64,000 nucleotides of DNA from positions 124,001 through 188,000 of the forward strand of contig NZ_SULL01000015.1 of assembly GCF_009372235.1 (NCBI RefSeq), read 5' to 3'. Below the pieces are notes generated by a model, which saw only the letters and a list, made by a program, of their open reading frames with translations, was not told the origin of the DNA and searched no databases. Below are positions 38,076-49,169 of the stretch, one piece after another. Within the stretch, counting starts at the first letter, position 1. The number at the start of each line of letters is the position of its first letter. This DNA is from Dickeya oryzae (lineage in GTDB: Bacteria; Pseudomonadota; Gammaproteobacteria; Enterobacterales; Enterobacteriaceae). A program made the translations under genes and the position numbers.

Positions 38076-38087
38076 CTTCAGAATAAG

Positions 38088-38164
38088 TGGTCGGCGAGAG
38101 AGGATTCGAACCTCCGACCCACTGGTCCCAAACCAGTTGCGCTACCAAGCTGCGCTACTCGCCG
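38088..38164 (-). tRNA. proM: tRNA-Pro (anticodon TGG)
   Basis: A 77-base cloverleaf with encoded CCA. The acceptor CGGCGAG pairs with CTCGCCG and the anticodon loop TTTGGGA gives anticodon TGG (38128-38130). Last of four tRNAs, as in the E. coli argX-hisR-leuT-proM operon. Confidence 0.97.
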
Positions 38165-38201
38165 ATCATGGTCTAACACGGTACTGCTATTTTCGTTCGT
38201 G

Positions 38202-38287
38202 TGGTGCGAAGAGAGGGACTTGAACCCTCACGTCCTGAGGACACTAACACCTGAAGCTAGCGCGTCTACCAATTCCGCCACCTTCGC
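38202..38287 (-). tRNA. leuT: tRNA-Leu (anticodon CAG)
   Basis: An 86-base class II tRNA with a long variable arm and encoded CCA. The anticodon loop TTCAGGT gives CAG, reading CUG, the main leucine codon of GC-rich enterobacteria. Confidence 0.97.
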
Positions 38288-38306
38288 GCGTCACAAACTT
38301 AAAATT

Positions 38307-38383
38307 TGGGGTGGCTAATGGGACTCGAACCCACGACAACTGGAATCACAATCCAGGGCTCTACCAACTGAGCTATAGCCACC
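38307..38383 (-). tRNA. hisR: tRNA-His (anticodon GTG)
   Basis: 77 bases including the extra 5' G typical of histidine tRNA and encoded CCA. The anticodon loop TTGTGAT gives GTG. Confidence 0.97.
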
Positions 38384-38464
38384 ATATACCACTGCTTTAC
38401 TACGTATTCCGGTACTCGATTTACGGGGTAATAAGTACCTCCGCAGCTCCCGCGCCCAATCTAA

Positions 38465-38541
<77 letters not shown>

Positions 38542-38562
38542 GTAGCGCCGTTGCGGGTGGGG

Positions 38563-38591
38563 ATAGTACGGATTTAATAGGGGGCTGTCCA
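38563..38591 (-). promoter_or_regulatory. Promoter of the argX-hisR-leuT-proM operon
   Basis: Minus-strand TGGACA (38586-38591) and TACTAT (38563-38568) are 17 bases apart. A GC-rich discriminator (CCCCACCC) follows, as at stringently controlled stable-RNA promoters. Confidence 0.7.
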
Positions 38592-38688
38592 GTGCTTTTT
38601 TCACAGAAATGATGCGTTTGCTTATGCTTTGCTCATTTACGGTCAAAACCCGGTTCAATCCACCGTCACCACCCGTTGTTCGCTGCGA

Positions 38689-40083
38689 TTACTCCGCTTC
38701 TGCCTGCATTTGCGGCTGTTTTTTACCCAGTCCCAACACAACGTAAAGCACACTGACCGCCGCCAGGAAAATACCACCGACCACCAGCGACATCCGCGTG
38801 TCTTCGTTAATGTACATCCCAACCAGCACACAGAGAAGGAATGCCATCGTCAGGTAATTCACCCACGGGAACAAAATAGACTTAAACGGATGACCAGCGA
38901 TCGCCGCCTGATGCTGCTGACGGAAACGCAACTGGCTAATCAGCACCACAAACCAAGGGATCATACCCGGCAGTACGCTGGCGCTATAGACATACACGAA
39001 CACTTTTTCCGGGTTAGGGATAATGTAATTCAGCGCAGACCCCGCTATCAGACACAGAATCGACACCAGCACCCCAACAGCAGGCACACCACCTGCGGTT
39101 ACCCGCCCTAACGCCGCCGGTAACTGACGGTTGTTAGACAGCGAATACAGCATACGCCCACAGCTATACATACCGCTGTTGCAACCAGACAACGCTGCGG
39201 TCAGCACCACAAAGTTGATAATACCCGCGGCAGCGGTAATGCCGATCTTGGCGAAGGTCAGCACAAACGGGCTACCGGATGTGCCGATTTCATTCCACGG
39301 GAAAATCGTGACGATCACGAAAATGGCACCGACATAGAAAATCAGGATACGCCACAGGATGTTATTGATAGCCCGTTTCAGCGTCACCTGCGGATTACGC
39401 GCTTCGCCAGCGGTAATCCCGACCAGCTCAACCCCCTGATAGGACGCCACCACCAGACAGAGTGCAAACAACACGCCTTTCCAGCCGCCAGCCAGGAAGC
39501 CGCCGTGTTCGGTCAGATTAGTCAATCCGATAGACTGACCGTGGTTGCCAATCCCAAAGAAAATAATCCCGACACCCACCACTATCATCACCACAATGGT
39601 GGTTATCTTGATCATCGAGAACCAGAACTCGAGCTCACCATACAGCCGCACCGCCGCCAGATTCGCGGCTGCCACCAGCGCCACCGCGCCGATCGCCGGT
39701 ATCCACTGCGGTAACGTCGGGAACCAGTACTGCACGTAGACGCCCACAGCGGTAATTTCGGAAATCCCCACCGCCATCCACATAAACCAGTATCCCCAGG
39801 CCGTAAGATAGCCAAAGAACGGATGCAGGTAATTATGCGCATAAACCGCAAACGAACCGGTTACCGGTTCCAGAAACAACATCTCGCCCATCGAGCGCAT
39901 GATGAAAAATACAAACACGCCCGCCACGATATAGGCCAGCAGCACGGACGGCCCAGCCCATTTCAGGGCGCTTGCCGCCCCCATGAACAATCCCACACCG
40001 ATGGTGCCACCCAGCGCGATAAGCTCGATATGCCGCGCTTCCAGCCCACGGTGGAGCTTGCCCTGTTTTTCTGTATTTGCCAT
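38689..40083 (-). CDS. yifK: Amino acid permease YifK (APC superfamily)
   Basis: Twelve-segment amino acid:proton symporter of the AroP/YifK family, 464 residues. The conserved start [21 protein letters not shown] is at about residues 14-34, followed by MRSMGEML. YifK is linked to threonine and serine transport in E. coli. It lies between the ECA cluster and the tRNA operon as in E. coli, on the same strand, 288 bases after wecG. No leader structure was recognised in that gap (40084-40371). Confidence 0.92.
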   Translation of the reverse strand: MANTEKQGKLHRGLEARHIELIALGGTIGVGLFMGAASALKWAGPSVLLAYIVAGVFVFFIMRSMGEMLFLEPVTGSFAVYAHNYLHPFFGYLTAWGYWFMWMAVGISEITAVGVYVQYWFPTLPQWIPAIGAVALVAAANLAAVRLYGELEFWFSMIKITTIVVMIVVGVGIIFFGIGNHGQSIGLTNLTEHGGFLAGGWKGVLFALCLVVASYQGVELVGITAGEARNPQVTLKRAINNILWRILIFYVGAIFVIVTIFPWNEIGTSGSPFVLTFAKIGITAAAGIINFVVLTAALSGCNSGMYSCGRMLYSLSNNRQLPAALGRVTAGGVPAVGVLVSILCLIAGSALNYIIPNPEKVFVYVYSASVLPGMIPWFVVLISQLRFRQQHQAAIAGHPFKSILFPWVNYLTMAFLLCVLVGMYINEDTRMSLVVGGIFLAAVSVLYVVLGLGKKQPQMQAEAE

Positions 40084-40371
40084 ATAACCTCTGTCTTCAA
40101 TAGATCCTTTTTACGCCGGTATCAAAAGCGTTATTGTTTTATACCCGCCATGCTTTAAAGGGGATACCGACACGCTCCCGGCAAGGCACGACAGTCTCCC
40201 GACCGGAAAAACGGCCGAGAAGATACCGCAATGCAAACCGGATTCCTACCTTTCCTGTACCCAGACATGATGAAATAAACAGCGCGGCCAGACCTTGATC
40301 GCAACGATAAAGCTGGGAAAAAGTGGGATGACTCACAGAAAACGCCAGACTAATACCGCGATAAGCCGCGT

Positions 40372-41106
40372 CTACAGTCTACCGCTGATATGCCAGGCCA
40401 GATAGCGCAACAGCTTGAGCTGACGGCGAAAGCGGCTGGGTTGCGTCAATAAACGATACAACCACTCCACCCCATGGCGTTGCCACACCAGCGGGGCTCG
40501 TTTGACCAGACCGGTAAACACATCATAAGTGCCGCCGACGCCCATATAGAGGGGCGCGGGGTATAACTGGCGGCAATCGCGTATCAGTAATTCCTGGCGG
40601 GGAGAACCCAGTGCTACCGTCACCAGTTGGGCACCACTATCACGCACACGTTCCAGTACTGCCTGTCGCTGCTGCGGCGCAAAATAGCCATCCTGCGTAC
40701 CCACGATGTTAACTTGCCACTGCTCTCGCAACTTGCGCTCGGTTGCAGCCAACACCGACGGCTTTCCTCCCAGCAAAAATACCGGTGTTCCCAACTCACC
40801 GGCACGCTGCATCAGTGCCTCCCAGAGATCGGCACCGGCGATACGTTCCACCTGCGCCTGCGGATACTTGCGGCGAATAGAACGCACCACGCTGATACCA
40901 TCAGCATAGTTACAATGCCCTTCCTGCAACATCAGCTCACGCAAAGTCGCCTCGCGATCCGCCGCCAGTACCTTCTCGGCATTAATGGCAATCAGCGTGC
41001 CTGCTTGCGGTGAATCACCCGCAAACAGAATCGAGACACACTGCGCCTTATCCCGAAACCCATGCACCGGGATGCCGCGAATAACATAGTGCGGCACATC
41101 ATTCAT
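40372..41106 (-). CDS. wecG: UDP-N-acetyl-D-mannosaminuronate transferase
   Basis: Makes lipid II of enterobacterial common antigen by adding ManNAcA to GlcNAc-PP-undecaprenol on the cytoplasmic face. The 244 residues show the WecG/TagA/CpsF pattern: a central NYADGISVV, a [14 protein letters not shown] and [11 protein letters not shown] followed by [10 protein letters not shown]. Its start overlaps the wzyE end by eight bases. Last gene of the ECA operon. Confidence 0.95.
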   Translation of the reverse strand: MNDVPHYVIRGIPVHGFRDKAQCVSILFAGDSPQAGTLIAINAEKVLAADREATLRELMLQEGHCNYADGISVVRSIRRKYPQAQVERIAGADLWEALMQRAGELGTPVFLLGGKPSVLAATERKLREQWQVNIVGTQDGYFAPQQRQAVLERVRDSGAQLVTVALGSPRQELLIRDCRQLYPAPLYMGVGGTYDVFTGLVKRAPLVWQRHGVEWLYRLLTQPSRFRRQLKLLRYLAWHISGRL

Positions 41107-42442
41107 TCCACGACTCCTTCAAACAGGGGCGACTCACCACCACACCGGCACGCAGCAGCAGCCAATACAGCAACCTGGCAACAAACAGGCAGGCGACAAA
41201 AATCAGGCAGAAAAATACCAACCGCGAGACAAAGGCATCAACCCCCTCACGCACCAGCACAATCAGATTAAACACCGCGCCAAAACAAAATGCCTGCGAT
41301 ACGGCGGACAGATAGCGATTTTCGGCCTGTCTGCCGTAATGGTAGAGACGGTCCAATCCCTTGATGAGCAGACCGATGGCGACGGCACCTGGCGGGATCA
41401 GCAGTGGCCCTCCCATGATCAACAAGGAGCCGAGCAGCGTCGGTGATATCGCCAGACCGGCGTGGTAATTCAGCACTTCCCAGGTGAAATAGTTGGCACT
41501 GTTCAACACCAGAGCCGGTCGCTCCGGCCACAACCAGGTAGGAATAAAAACATAAAAATCCCGCACGATGGGGGCCAGCCCCTGCAAGGTAATCTCGTCG
41601 AGGTGCTGCCACAATGTGGCCAGATTTTCCCAGGGTGAGAAGGTGTCACGCGTCAGATACAAAAAGGTGTAAAACGCCTCGTCACCGTGCACATCCAGCC
41701 CGTAGCGTTTCAGTGCCAGCCAAAACATCGCCACTATCCCGCTACCGCCTGCGGCTATCAGCACCCACACCGTAATCCAGCCACGTTGCAGGCCGATAAA
41801 CAAAAACAGAGCGAAGGCAATAATGATATTGGCGCGGGTCCCACCCACCAGCAGGTAGGTCAGCCCACCAAATGTCACCGTCGCCAACAGAAAAATCAGC
41901 CAGGCGCGTCGGGTCTGGTGCAGGAAATACCACATCAGCATGGCGGGAATAAAAAAATAGAAGAAGCGTTTCAGGGCGACGCCGATAACATCGCGCGAGA
42001 AAATCTGGCTATACGAACTGAGTTTGAACAGCAGCAGGCCATTGTTGGCAAAGAACACAGCAGCGGTTGATAACGCGACCAGCGCCAGCAGCCCACTGGT
42101 CAACCCCACCTCCAGACGTGTCATGGTTAACGGCGAAGGACGAGATACCGGCGAAGCAGGCCACAGCCGGGTTTTATAACTGACATAATAAATGGCATAA
42201 AACGCTGTCGCAGACAGTTGCGCCTGCAATAAATTCAGCGGTGACGCCGTTTCCACACCGAAGCGAAACGCCAGCACGGCCGTCAACGGAAAGCCAAAAT
42301 AGAACGTCAGTAAGTACAGCAGTGAAAACAACACATTGAAGTTAAATCGCCAGCGGCGGAACTCTCGCCCACAGAGCCAAAGCACCATACCACCGCCTCC
42401 CAGCCAGACCAGCCACAGCCCGAAAAACGCCCACTCAGTCAT
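41099..42442 (-). CDS. wzyE: Enterobacterial common antigen polymerase WzyE
   Basis: Integral membrane protein of 447 residues with about eleven hydrophobic segments that polymerises ECA trisaccharide units in the periplasm. [16 protein letters not shown] and [21 protein letters not shown] are conserved in WzyE. It overlaps wecF by eight bases upstream and wecG by eight downstream, so the three are translationally coupled. Confidence 0.94.
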   Translation of the reverse strand: MTEWAFFGLWLVWLGGGGMVLWLCGREFRRWRFNFNVLFSLLYLLTFYFGFPLTAVLAFRFGVETASPLNLLQAQLSATAFYAIYYVSYKTRLWPASPVSRPSPLTMTRLEVGLTSGLLALVALSTAAVFFANNGLLLFKLSSYSQIFSRDVIGVALKRFFYFFIPAMLMWYFLHQTRRAWLIFLLATVTFGGLTYLLVGGTRANIIIAFALFLFIGLQRGWITVWVLIAAGGSGIVAMFWLALKRYGLDVHGDEAFYTFLYLTRDTFSPWENLATLWQHLDEITLQGLAPIVRDFYVFIPTWLWPERPALVLNSANYFTWEVLNYHAGLAISPTLLGSLLIMGGPLLIPPGAVAIGLLIKGLDRLYHYGRQAENRYLSAVSQAFCFGAVFNLIVLVREGVDAFVSRLVFFCLIFVACLFVARLLYWLLLRAGVVVSRPCLKESWNE

Positions 42443-43520
42443 GGCTGTCCCCCGCGGCTAACGCCAGCGCCTGTCGCCACCCCTGTTCATAACCAGGGCT
42501 GAAAAATGCAATCTGGCGGGTATCCACCCGTTTTAGCTGTTCGCGCGCCTCGCGCACGCGGGCCTCGCTCAGCGGTTCATCATCCAGCAATACCGGCAGG
42601 TGCTGCTCCGCTAAATCCTGCCGAAATGGATTATGACGGCTGATAACAAACGGCACCCCCAGTTGGATGAGCAAACACAGGGTGCCAATCCCCTGCTGAC
42701 GATGAAACAGAAAGTAGCCCAGACTGCAGGTTTTCAGTAGCGCCAGATACTCATCAAACGCCAGTGATTCACGCAGCACCCGGCAACGGTCTGCACCGAA
42801 CAGCCCCACCCCATGCTGTTCGACCTGCTCAATCCAGCGATGATTTCCGGCCGGATACCCCATCGGTACGATCACTCGCACCTGCGAGCCAAACTGGCGA
42901 TGAATAGCATCAAGCGCCGCCAGATGACGGTTACTGCGGTCACCAGAATTACCGACCAGAATGGTCAGCGGCGTACCGGGCTCGTTCTCATGCGCCAGCG
43001 CAACCTGTTGACCCATCCGGGTGGGGAAATAGAGCAGTGACGTCGCCGCAGCCGGATCACGCTGTCGAAAATAGTCGATATCACCGCGTGTGGCGAACAC
43101 CCGGGCGACCCGCCGTTGCGCCAGCCGCCGCAGGCGGTAAAACCAGCGATAATGCCAGCCCTGGGCCTCTTCATACATATCCGCCCCCCAGATATGCCAG
43201 TAGGCTTGCGCCGGGCGGATAGCGCCGAACAGCAACGCCAGCCACACCCACGGGTTAAACTGGCCGTGAAAAAAGAAACGGACGGAGCTCTCTGCCCGCG
43301 CCTGCGCAACCACCGCTCGCGCCAGCGCTTTCTGGCTGGAAAACCGGGTGATATGCAACATGGGGTAATCAGACTCAGAGAGTGCCTTCGTCGACACCAC
43401 CATAAACCGGTGGGACTGGTGCAATGGCAACGACGGTGCGAGCGTATCATTAAAGAAACGCAGCACCGTGTGGTTATGGTGGGGAATATCCGCCCCCAGG
43501 ACATGAATAAGTGTGGTCAT
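42435..43520 (-). CDS. wecF: TDP-N-acetylfucosamine:lipid II N-acetylfucosaminyltransferase
   Basis: Adds Fuc4NAc to complete the ECA repeat (lipid III). The start at 43520 ([16 protein letters not shown]) overlaps the wzxE stop by four bases and gives 361 residues, against 359 in E. coli; the frame is open 12 codons earlier. Conserved landmarks are [26 protein letters not shown] and [14 protein letters not shown]. Confidence 0.94.
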   Translation of the reverse strand: MTTLIHVLGADIPHHNHTVLRFFNDTLAPSLPLHQSHRFMVVSTKALSESDYPMLHITRFSSQKALARAVVAQARAESSVRFFFHGQFNPWVWLALLFGAIRPAQAYWHIWGADMYEEAQGWHYRWFYRLRRLAQRRVARVFATRGDIDYFRQRDPAAATSLLYFPTRMGQQVALAHENEPGTPLTILVGNSGDRSNRHLAALDAIHRQFGSQVRVIVPMGYPAGNHRWIEQVEQHGVGLFGADRCRVLRESLAFDEYLALLKTCSLGYFLFHRQQGIGTLCLLIQLGVPFVISRHNPFRQDLAEQHLPVLLDDEPLSEARVREAREQLKRVDTRQIAFFSPGYEQGWRQALALAAGDSHD

Positions 43521-44767
43521 GCACGCCTGCAATACAGCATGAAAACGCCGCAACACAACAAAAAATAGAGCGCATAGGTTGCCAGATACGCCTGTGCGGC
43601 ACCCAACGCGCCATGCAATGGAATCAGCCAGCGGGCAAACCCGGTCAACAACAAAAACTGACTAAGTTCAGCCAGCACATAAAACCGCAGCGACGCTCTG
43701 GCCACCACCAGATACCCAAAGACGTAAGCACCCACTTTCAAAACATCGCCCGCCAGTTGCCATGCAAACAGGCTACGCATGGTCGAAAATGCCCCCGAGA
43801 ACAGGATGTGAATCGCCACATCACGCATCAACCAGATAACCACCGCCACGAATACCGCGACTGGCAGTACAAATCGCAAGGTACTAAAAATCTCATGCCG
43901 GACGGCGTGTTTATCCTGCAAACGCGCCAGCGTCGGCAACAGATAAACGCTAAAGGATGCGGTAATAAACTGCAGCCAGGCATCGGAAATGGTCGTCATC
44001 CCCTGCCATAGCCCGACCTCCTGCCAGGTGTAATGAGCGGCCAGCAGGTTTCGCATCATCACATAGCCTACCGGCATCGTCACCGCAGTTATCAACGTCA
44101 TTAAGCTAAACCGGGTTAACTGACCGGCCAGCGGCCACGACCAGCATGGAGTAAGTGCTCGCAAACATAATGGCGTGCGCCGAAGTAACAACAGCAATGT
44201 GGGTAAACAGGCTAATGCCGGTACCAACGCCAGTCCGACCAACGCCCCGGTATAGGCCCCCAGCCAGAAACTTATGCCGTAGGCGACCACACCCAGCAGG
44301 CTACCCGCTATCACCGCCAGCGCGTTGCCTGGCGCATCCTGATACCCTTTCAGTATTGCCAGCAGCAGGCTGGCCAGCGCGATCCCCAGTTGCAGACAAG
44401 CCAGTGCACGAATGACCGGCTGGTAGGTGTCATCACCAAACAACAGGCGCGATAGCGGCGTAGACAGCAACCATAGCGACAACGCCAGCAACAATGAGAA
44501 CCCCATCGACAGCGATACCGCCGTTCCCAGCAGCGGGCTGGCGCGGTCATGCTCAGGCGGCGCGGCAGCTACCGCACGGGTCACGCCGTTGACAATCCCC
44601 GCGCCCGCCATCACCCCCAGCACGGTAATCAACTGCCGGTAGTTACCGGCAAGTCCGACGCCTTCCGGGCCAAATGCCACCGCCAGCAGTTTGATAATCA
44701 CCAACCCGGTGCCGATTTTGACCAGCGTGGAAGCCGCCGTCCACAACGATGCTCGTGCCAGTGACAT
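43517..44767 (-). CDS. wzxE: ECA lipid III flippase WzxE
   Basis: Polysaccharide-type MATE-like flippase moving lipid III across the inner membrane, 416 residues with about twelve hydrophobic segments. The N-terminus LARASLWTAASTLVKIGTGL and GPEGVGLAGNYRQL near residue 33 are typical. It shares one base with the wecE stop (TGATG) and four with wecF. Confidence 0.94.
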   Translation of the reverse strand: MSLARASLWTAASTLVKIGTGLVIIKLLAVAFGPEGVGLAGNYRQLITVLGVMAGAGIVNGVTRAVAAAPPEHDRASPLLGTAVSLSMGFSLLLALSLWLLSTPLSRLLFGDDTYQPVIRALACLQLGIALASLLLAILKGYQDAPGNALAVIAGSLLGVVAYGISFWLGAYTGALVGLALVPALACLPTLLLLLRRTPLCLRALTPCWSWPLAGQLTRFSLMTLITAVTMPVGYVMMRNLLAAHYTWQEVGLWQGMTTISDAWLQFITASFSVYLLPTLARLQDKHAVRHEIFSTLRFVLPVAVFVAVVIWLMRDVAIHILFSGAFSTMRSLFAWQLAGDVLKVGAYVFGYLVVARASLRFYVLAELSQFLLLTGFARWLIPLHGALGAAQAYLATYALYFLLCCGVFMLYCRRA

Positions 44768-45897
44768 CAGGAAAAGAAACTCAGCGCGGCATGGATGACA
44801 GTGTGCTGATCCGCATCAGACAAGTTGTAGAACAGCGGCAAACGCACCAGCCGTTCGCTTTCTCGCGTCGTATATCGATCGTCACCGACAAAGCGGCCAA
44901 ACTGACGCCCTGCCGGGCTGGAGTGCAACGGAATGTAATGGAAGACCGCCAGTATGTCCGCGGCTTTCATATGGCTGATGAACGCCGAACGCTCCGCTTC
45001 ATCCCGCAGGCGCAGAAAAAACAGATGGCCGTTGTGGCGGCACGCTGGCGGGATCACCGGCAATGTCACACGGCCTGATGCCGCCAGCGGCGCGAACGCA
45101 TGGGCATAGCGCTGCCATAACAACACACGACGCTCATGGATGCGCTGTGCTGCCTCCAACTGCCCCCACAGGTACGCCGCCTGAATCTCCGCCATCAGAT
45201 AGCTGGAGCCGATATCGCGCCAGGTGTACTTATCCGCCTGACCACGAAAGAATTGGCTGCGGTTGGTGCCTTTCTCACGGATGATCTCGGCACGTGCCGA
45301 CAGTTCAGGATCATTAATCAGCGTCGCCCCACCTTCACCACCGGCGGTGTAATTCTTGGTTTCATGGAAACTAAAGCAACCGATATGGCCGATAGCGCCC
45401 AGTGGCCGGTCCTGATAGTGCGACATCATGCCCTGCGCGGCATCCTCCACCACAAACAATCCATACCGCTGCGCCAGCGCCATGATAGCGTTCATAGCGC
45501 AACCGACCCCCGCGTAATGCACCACAACGATAGCGCGTGTCTTCGTGGTGATCGCCGCTTCAAGGCCGTTTTCATCCAGATTGAGGGTATCCGCTCGGAT
45601 ATCGACAAACACAATGGTCGCACCACGCAACACAAACGCATTGGCGGTGGAAACGAAGGTATAGCTCGGCATGATGACTTCATCGCCGGGCTGAATATTC
45701 AGCAATAACGCCGCCATTTCCAGCGACGCGGTACAAGAAGGCGTCAACAGAACCTTGTCACTGCCGGAGTAGTCCTCCAGCCACTGCTGACAACGGTGGG
45801 TAAACGCGCCGTCGCCACTGAGCTTGCCGCTGCGCATCGCCGCCTGCATATACTCCAGTTCCGATCCCACCACTGGGGGGGCGTTAAAAGGAATCAT
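44767..45897 (-). CDS. wecE: TDP-4-oxo-6-deoxy-D-glucose transaminase
   Basis: PLP-dependent aminotransferase of the DegT/DnrJ family that makes TDP-Fuc4N for ECA. The start at 45897 (MIPFNAPPVVGSELEYM) gives 376 residues, the E. coli length; the extra 26 open codons overlap the end of wecD in another frame. The PLP lysine is in FHETKNYTAGGEGG and EDAAQGMM holds the PLP-ring aspartate. Its substrate needs TDP-glucose 4,6-dehydratase, whose gene is not in this cluster. Confidence 0.95.
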   Translation of the reverse strand: MIPFNAPPVVGSELEYMQAAMRSGKLSGDGAFTHRCQQWLEDYSGSDKVLLTPSCTASLEMAALLLNIQPGDEVIMPSYTFVSTANAFVLRGATIVFVDIRADTLNLDENGLEAAITTKTRAIVVVHYAGVGCAMNAIMALAQRYGLFVVEDAAQGMMSHYQDRPLGAIGHIGCFSFHETKNYTAGGEGGATLINDPELSARAEIIREKGTNRSQFFRGQADKYTWRDIGSSYLMAEIQAAYLWGQLEAAQRIHERRVLLWQRYAHAFAPLAASGRVTLPVIPPACRHNGHLFFLRLRDEAERSAFISHMKAADILAVFHYIPLHSSPAGRQFGRFVGDDRYTTRESERLVRLPLFYNLSDADQHTVIHAALSFFS

Positions 45898-45931
45898 CTC
45901 GTCACCCACGGGGTCTTCATCCGTCGAACCT

Positions 45932-46636
45932 TCATCGATAAAACCAGTAGGCGGTGCTCTCCACCCGTGCGCCACTGCGCAGATAGAGCCGTAATGCCGC
46001 CAGGTTGCTGGTCTGGGTCGCCACCGTCAACCGACGAATCCCGCGCTGCTGGCACCAGACCCGCGCGACCTGCATCAATCGCTGGCCAATCCCTTGCCCG
46101 GTCATGCCAGGCCAGGCGGATAACACGCCAATGCGCGCCGCAGTGGGTGATGTCTGGCGTAACGTCACAAAACCTTGTAACGGCCCGCCCTGCGCCCCCA
46201 GTACCAGACAAGCATCATCAAAGGTACCGTAGACCGCCTTTTCCACCCAACGGGCGTAAAAACGCCCGCAGTCATCCGGTCGATACCACGGCGAGCGAAA
46301 ACGGCTCAGCACAAAACTTTTTGCCGCCGCCGCCCGCAACGACGGGATATCGCCGACGTCGGCATCGCGCACGCCCACGGCAAACACCGCGCGGGCGGCG
46401 GGGACGACCGGCATACTGAAATCGACCTCACCTTCTGCCAGCCGAAATCCCAGTTCTGACAGGGCATCGGCCGTCGGCAAATCACCTGCCGCCAGTTTCG
46501 CCTGGCATAGCTCATAGCGATCGAGATCAGCGGGCACTAACGGCGGTGCGATGTCGGTGAAACTTAAGCGCCCACAGATACGTTGGAAAAACTCACTTTC
46601 CCAAACCAACGGTTCAATTTCGGCACAAACAGGCAT
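45932..46636 (-). CDS. wecD: dTDP-4-amino-4,6-dideoxy-D-galactose acyltransferase
   Basis: GNAT-family enzyme that acetylates TDP-Fuc4N. The 234 residues compare with 224 in E. coli, and the start MPVCAEIEPLVWESEFF aligns with E. coli MPVRASIEPLTWENAFF. The acetyl-CoA loop GQGIGQRLM is in the C-terminal domain, which ends VESTAYWFYR. It follows wecC after 51 bases, where E. coli has rffG and rffH. Confidence 0.93.
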   Translation of the reverse strand: MPVCAEIEPLVWESEFFQRICGRLSFTDIAPPLVPADLDRYELCQAKLAAGDLPTADALSELGFRLAEGEVDFSMPVVPAARAVFAVGVRDADVGDIPSLRAAAAKSFVLSRFRSPWYRPDDCGRFYARWVEKAVYGTFDDACLVLGAQGGPLQGFVTLRQTSPTAARIGVLSAWPGMTGQGIGQRLMQVARVWCQQRGIRRLTVATQTSNLAALRLYLRSGARVESTAYWFYR

Positions 46637-46687
46637 AGGCCACTCCGGTTAACGCAGACAGAATCAACAGAGGCCACCAAAGGCGTC

Positions 46688-47950
46688 TTACCGCCAGACG
46701 CCTTTGGTGTCCACCACCCAACGTTGCGCTACCTGCTCAGGGGCAATTGCCCTGAACTGCCGGTGATCAACCAGTAACACCAGCATATCCGCTTCCTTTA
46801 GCGCGCGATCGCTATCCACCAGCGCCGCTTTTCCCTGTAAACCCGGCGGTAACTGCCGGATATAAGGCTCAACCACCCAGGTTGGACCGACATGCCATTG
46901 TGCAATCTGCTCAGCAATCGCCAGTGCAGGGCTCTCGCGAAGGTCCTCCACATCCGGCTTAAACGCCAGCCCCAGACAGGCGATACACAGATCTCGGGCC
47001 GATTTCCCGCCCTGAACCAGCGCATCCGCCACCCTGATTTTGACCTGATCCACCACCCAACGCGGTTTGTCGTCATTCACTTCACGCGCGGTACGAATCA
47101 GGCGGGCCTGTTGTGGGTGCTGCGCCACGATAAACCAAGGGTCAACCGCGATACAGTGGCCGCCAACGCCCGGCCCTGGCTGCAAAATAGTGACCCGTGG
47201 GTGACGGTTGGCCAGTCGGATCAGCTCCCAGACATTGATCTGCTGCTCAGCACAAATCCGCGATAACTCATTGGCAAAGGCAATATTCACATCACGAAAG
47301 CTGTTTTCCGTCAGTTTGCACATCTCTGCGGTACGGGAGTCCGTCATCACACATTCTCCCTCAAGGAAAAGGCGATACAGATCGCTGGCTCGTGCCGAGC
47401 AACGCGGTGTCATCCCACCAATCACCCGCTCGTGACTGAGCAACTCCTCCATAATGCGGCCGGGCAATACCCGCTCAGGGCAATAAGCAATACGGATGTC
47501 CGACGCAACACCAGCCTGTTGAGGAAAACTCAGGTCCGGGCGTGCCTGCGCCAGCCACTCGGCCATGTGCTCCGTGGTGCCGACCGGCGAGGTGGACTCC
47601 AGAATCACCACATCCCCCGGCTTCAATACCGGTGCCAACGATAACGCCGCGGCTTGCACCAGCGACACATCGGGTTGATGGTCAGCCTTTAGCGGTGTCG
47701 GCACCGCGATGATAAACGCCTGCGCTGGCACCGGACGACTGCCAACCTGTAGATAGCCTTGCGCTACCGCCTGTTGCAGCGTCTGCGCCAGCCCCGGCTC
47801 CGCAATATGAGTATGGCCTTGCCTGACCGTCTCCACCACGTGCGGGTTCACATCCACGCCAAAAACAGACTGTTGTCGCGCCGCCAACACGGCGGCAGTC
47901 GGCAGGCCGATGTATCCCAGCCCCAGCACACAGATACGGTTAAAACTCAT
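46688..47950 (-). CDS. wecC: UDP-N-acetyl-D-mannosamine dehydrogenase
   Basis: NAD-dependent four-electron oxidation of UDP-ManNAc to UDP-ManNAcA for ECA. 420 residues of the UDP-glucose/GDP-mannose dehydrogenase family: the N-terminal Rossmann motif [16 protein letters not shown], the middle [16 protein letters not shown], the [13 protein letters not shown] glycine/histidine segment next to the catalytic site and a C-terminal [16 protein letters not shown]. The ATG overlaps the wecB stop by four bases. Confidence 0.96.
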   Translation of the reverse strand: MSFNRICVLGLGYIGLPTAAVLAARQQSVFGVDVNPHVVETVRQGHTHIAEPGLAQTLQQAVAQGYLQVGSRPVPAQAFIIAVPTPLKADHQPDVSLVQAAALSLAPVLKPGDVVILESTSPVGTTEHMAEWLAQARPDLSFPQQAGVASDIRIAYCPERVLPGRIMEELLSHERVIGGMTPRCSARASDLYRLFLEGECVMTDSRTAEMCKLTENSFRDVNIAFANELSRICAEQQINVWELIRLANRHPRVTILQPGPGVGGHCIAVDPWFIVAQHPQQARLIRTAREVNDDKPRWVVDQVKIRVADALVQGGKSARDLCIACLGLAFKPDVEDLRESPALAIAEQIAQWHVGPTWVVEPYIRQLPPGLQGKAALVDSDRALKEADMLVLLVDHRQFRAIAPEQVAQRWVVDTKGVWR

Positions 47951-49077
47951 GCAGTCACCCGGTGTTGTTTCAAAACAGAAAGAATGCGCTGACTGGCTAA
48001 CCCATCGCCGTAAGGGTTATGGGCATAGCTCATCGCCTGATACGCCGACGCATCCGTCAGCAGTCGGGAAACTTCACGGACAATCGTCGCGGTATCGGTG
48101 CCCACCAGCCGTACCGTACCCGCCGCCAACGCTTCCGGTCTCTCCGTGGTTTCACGCATCACCAGTACCGGTTTTCCGAGCGAAGGGGCTTCTTCCTGGA
48201 TCCCGCCTGAATCGGTCAGGATCAGCCAGGCACGGTGCATCAAATAAACGAAAGGCAAATAGTCCTGCGGCGTTATCAGATGCACATTATCGATATCGCC
48301 CAGAATACGCTGGACCGGCTCCCGCACATGCGGGTTACGGTGCACCGGATATACAATCTGAATATCCGAATGATGGTGGGCAAGCGTCGCCAGCGCATGA
48401 CAAATCCGCTCCATCCCCTCACCAAAGCTCTCGCGCCGATGGCTGGTGACCAGCACTATTTTTCGCTCCGGCGTGAGAAAAGCGTACTTCTCCTGCAACT
48501 GAGCACACAATGCCGCATCATGGAGGATGCGATCCCGTACCCAGAATAACGCGTCAATCACAGAATTCCCTGTCACCCAGATGCGTGAAGACGGCACGTG
48601 TTCACGTCGCAGGTTCTGCCGTGCGTTAGCCGTCGGCGCAAAGTGGTAGGTCGCCAGGCTACCCGTCAGCAGGCGATTCGCTTCTTCAGGCCATGGAGCA
48701 GACAATGTGCCGGTACGCAGCCCAGCCTCGACATGAGCGACCGGGATACGGTGATAAAACCCTGCCAGGCTGGCCATCAGCGTTGTAGTGGTATCACCGT
48801 GCACCAGCATCAGGTCGGGCTGGAGTTGGGTCAGTACCGGCCCTAATCCGGCAAGAATACGAGAGGAAATCTCCACCAGCCCCTGACCCGGCTGCATAAT
48901 ATTGAGATCATAGTCAGGCGTAATCTCAAACAGACGCAGTACCTGATCCAGCATGTCACGATGCTGCGCCGTCACGCAGACGTGGGATTCAAAGCAGGCA
49001 TCCTGAGCCATCGCTCGTATTATCGGTGCCATCTTTATCGCTTCAGGGCGAGTGCCAAAGACCGTCAAAACTTTCAC
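47947..49077 (-). CDS. wecB: UDP-N-acetylglucosamine 2-epimerase (non-hydrolysing)
   Basis: Interconverts UDP-GlcNAc and UDP-ManNAc, feeding WecC. 376 residues as in E. coli. [15 protein letters not shown] at the N-terminus, [29 protein letters not shown]-type core (only partly quoted) and [17 protein letters not shown] in the second half are diagnostic. It starts 92 bases after wzzE. Confidence 0.96.
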   Translation of the reverse strand: MKVLTVFGTRPEAIKMAPIIRAMAQDACFESHVCVTAQHRDMLDQVLRLFEITPDYDLNIMQPGQGLVEISSRILAGLGPVLTQLQPDLMLVHGDTTTTLMASLAGFYHRIPVAHVEAGLRTGTLSAPWPEEANRLLTGSLATYHFAPTANARQNLRREHVPSSRIWVTGNSVIDALFWVRDRILHDAALCAQLQEKYAFLTPERKIVLVTSHRRESFGEGMERICHALATLAHHHSDIQIVYPVHRNPHVREPVQRILGDIDNVHLITPQDYLPFVYLMHRAWLILTDSGGIQEEAPSLGKPVLVMRETTERPEALAAGTVRLVGTDTATIVREVSRLLTDASAYQAMSYAHNPYGDGLASQRILSVLKQHRVTA

Positions 49078-49169
49078 TGATGACTCTCTTTATTCCGGCC
49101 CGGGTTACGGTTTGCCACCACGGTAAAACAGGGGTGACTGGCCCACCGCGCTATCAACACGCAGAACAT

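Noticed and set aside
40139-40336. 65-codon ORF between wecG and yifK
   Set aside because: No ribosome binding site, no family match and an odd composition. Probably chance.
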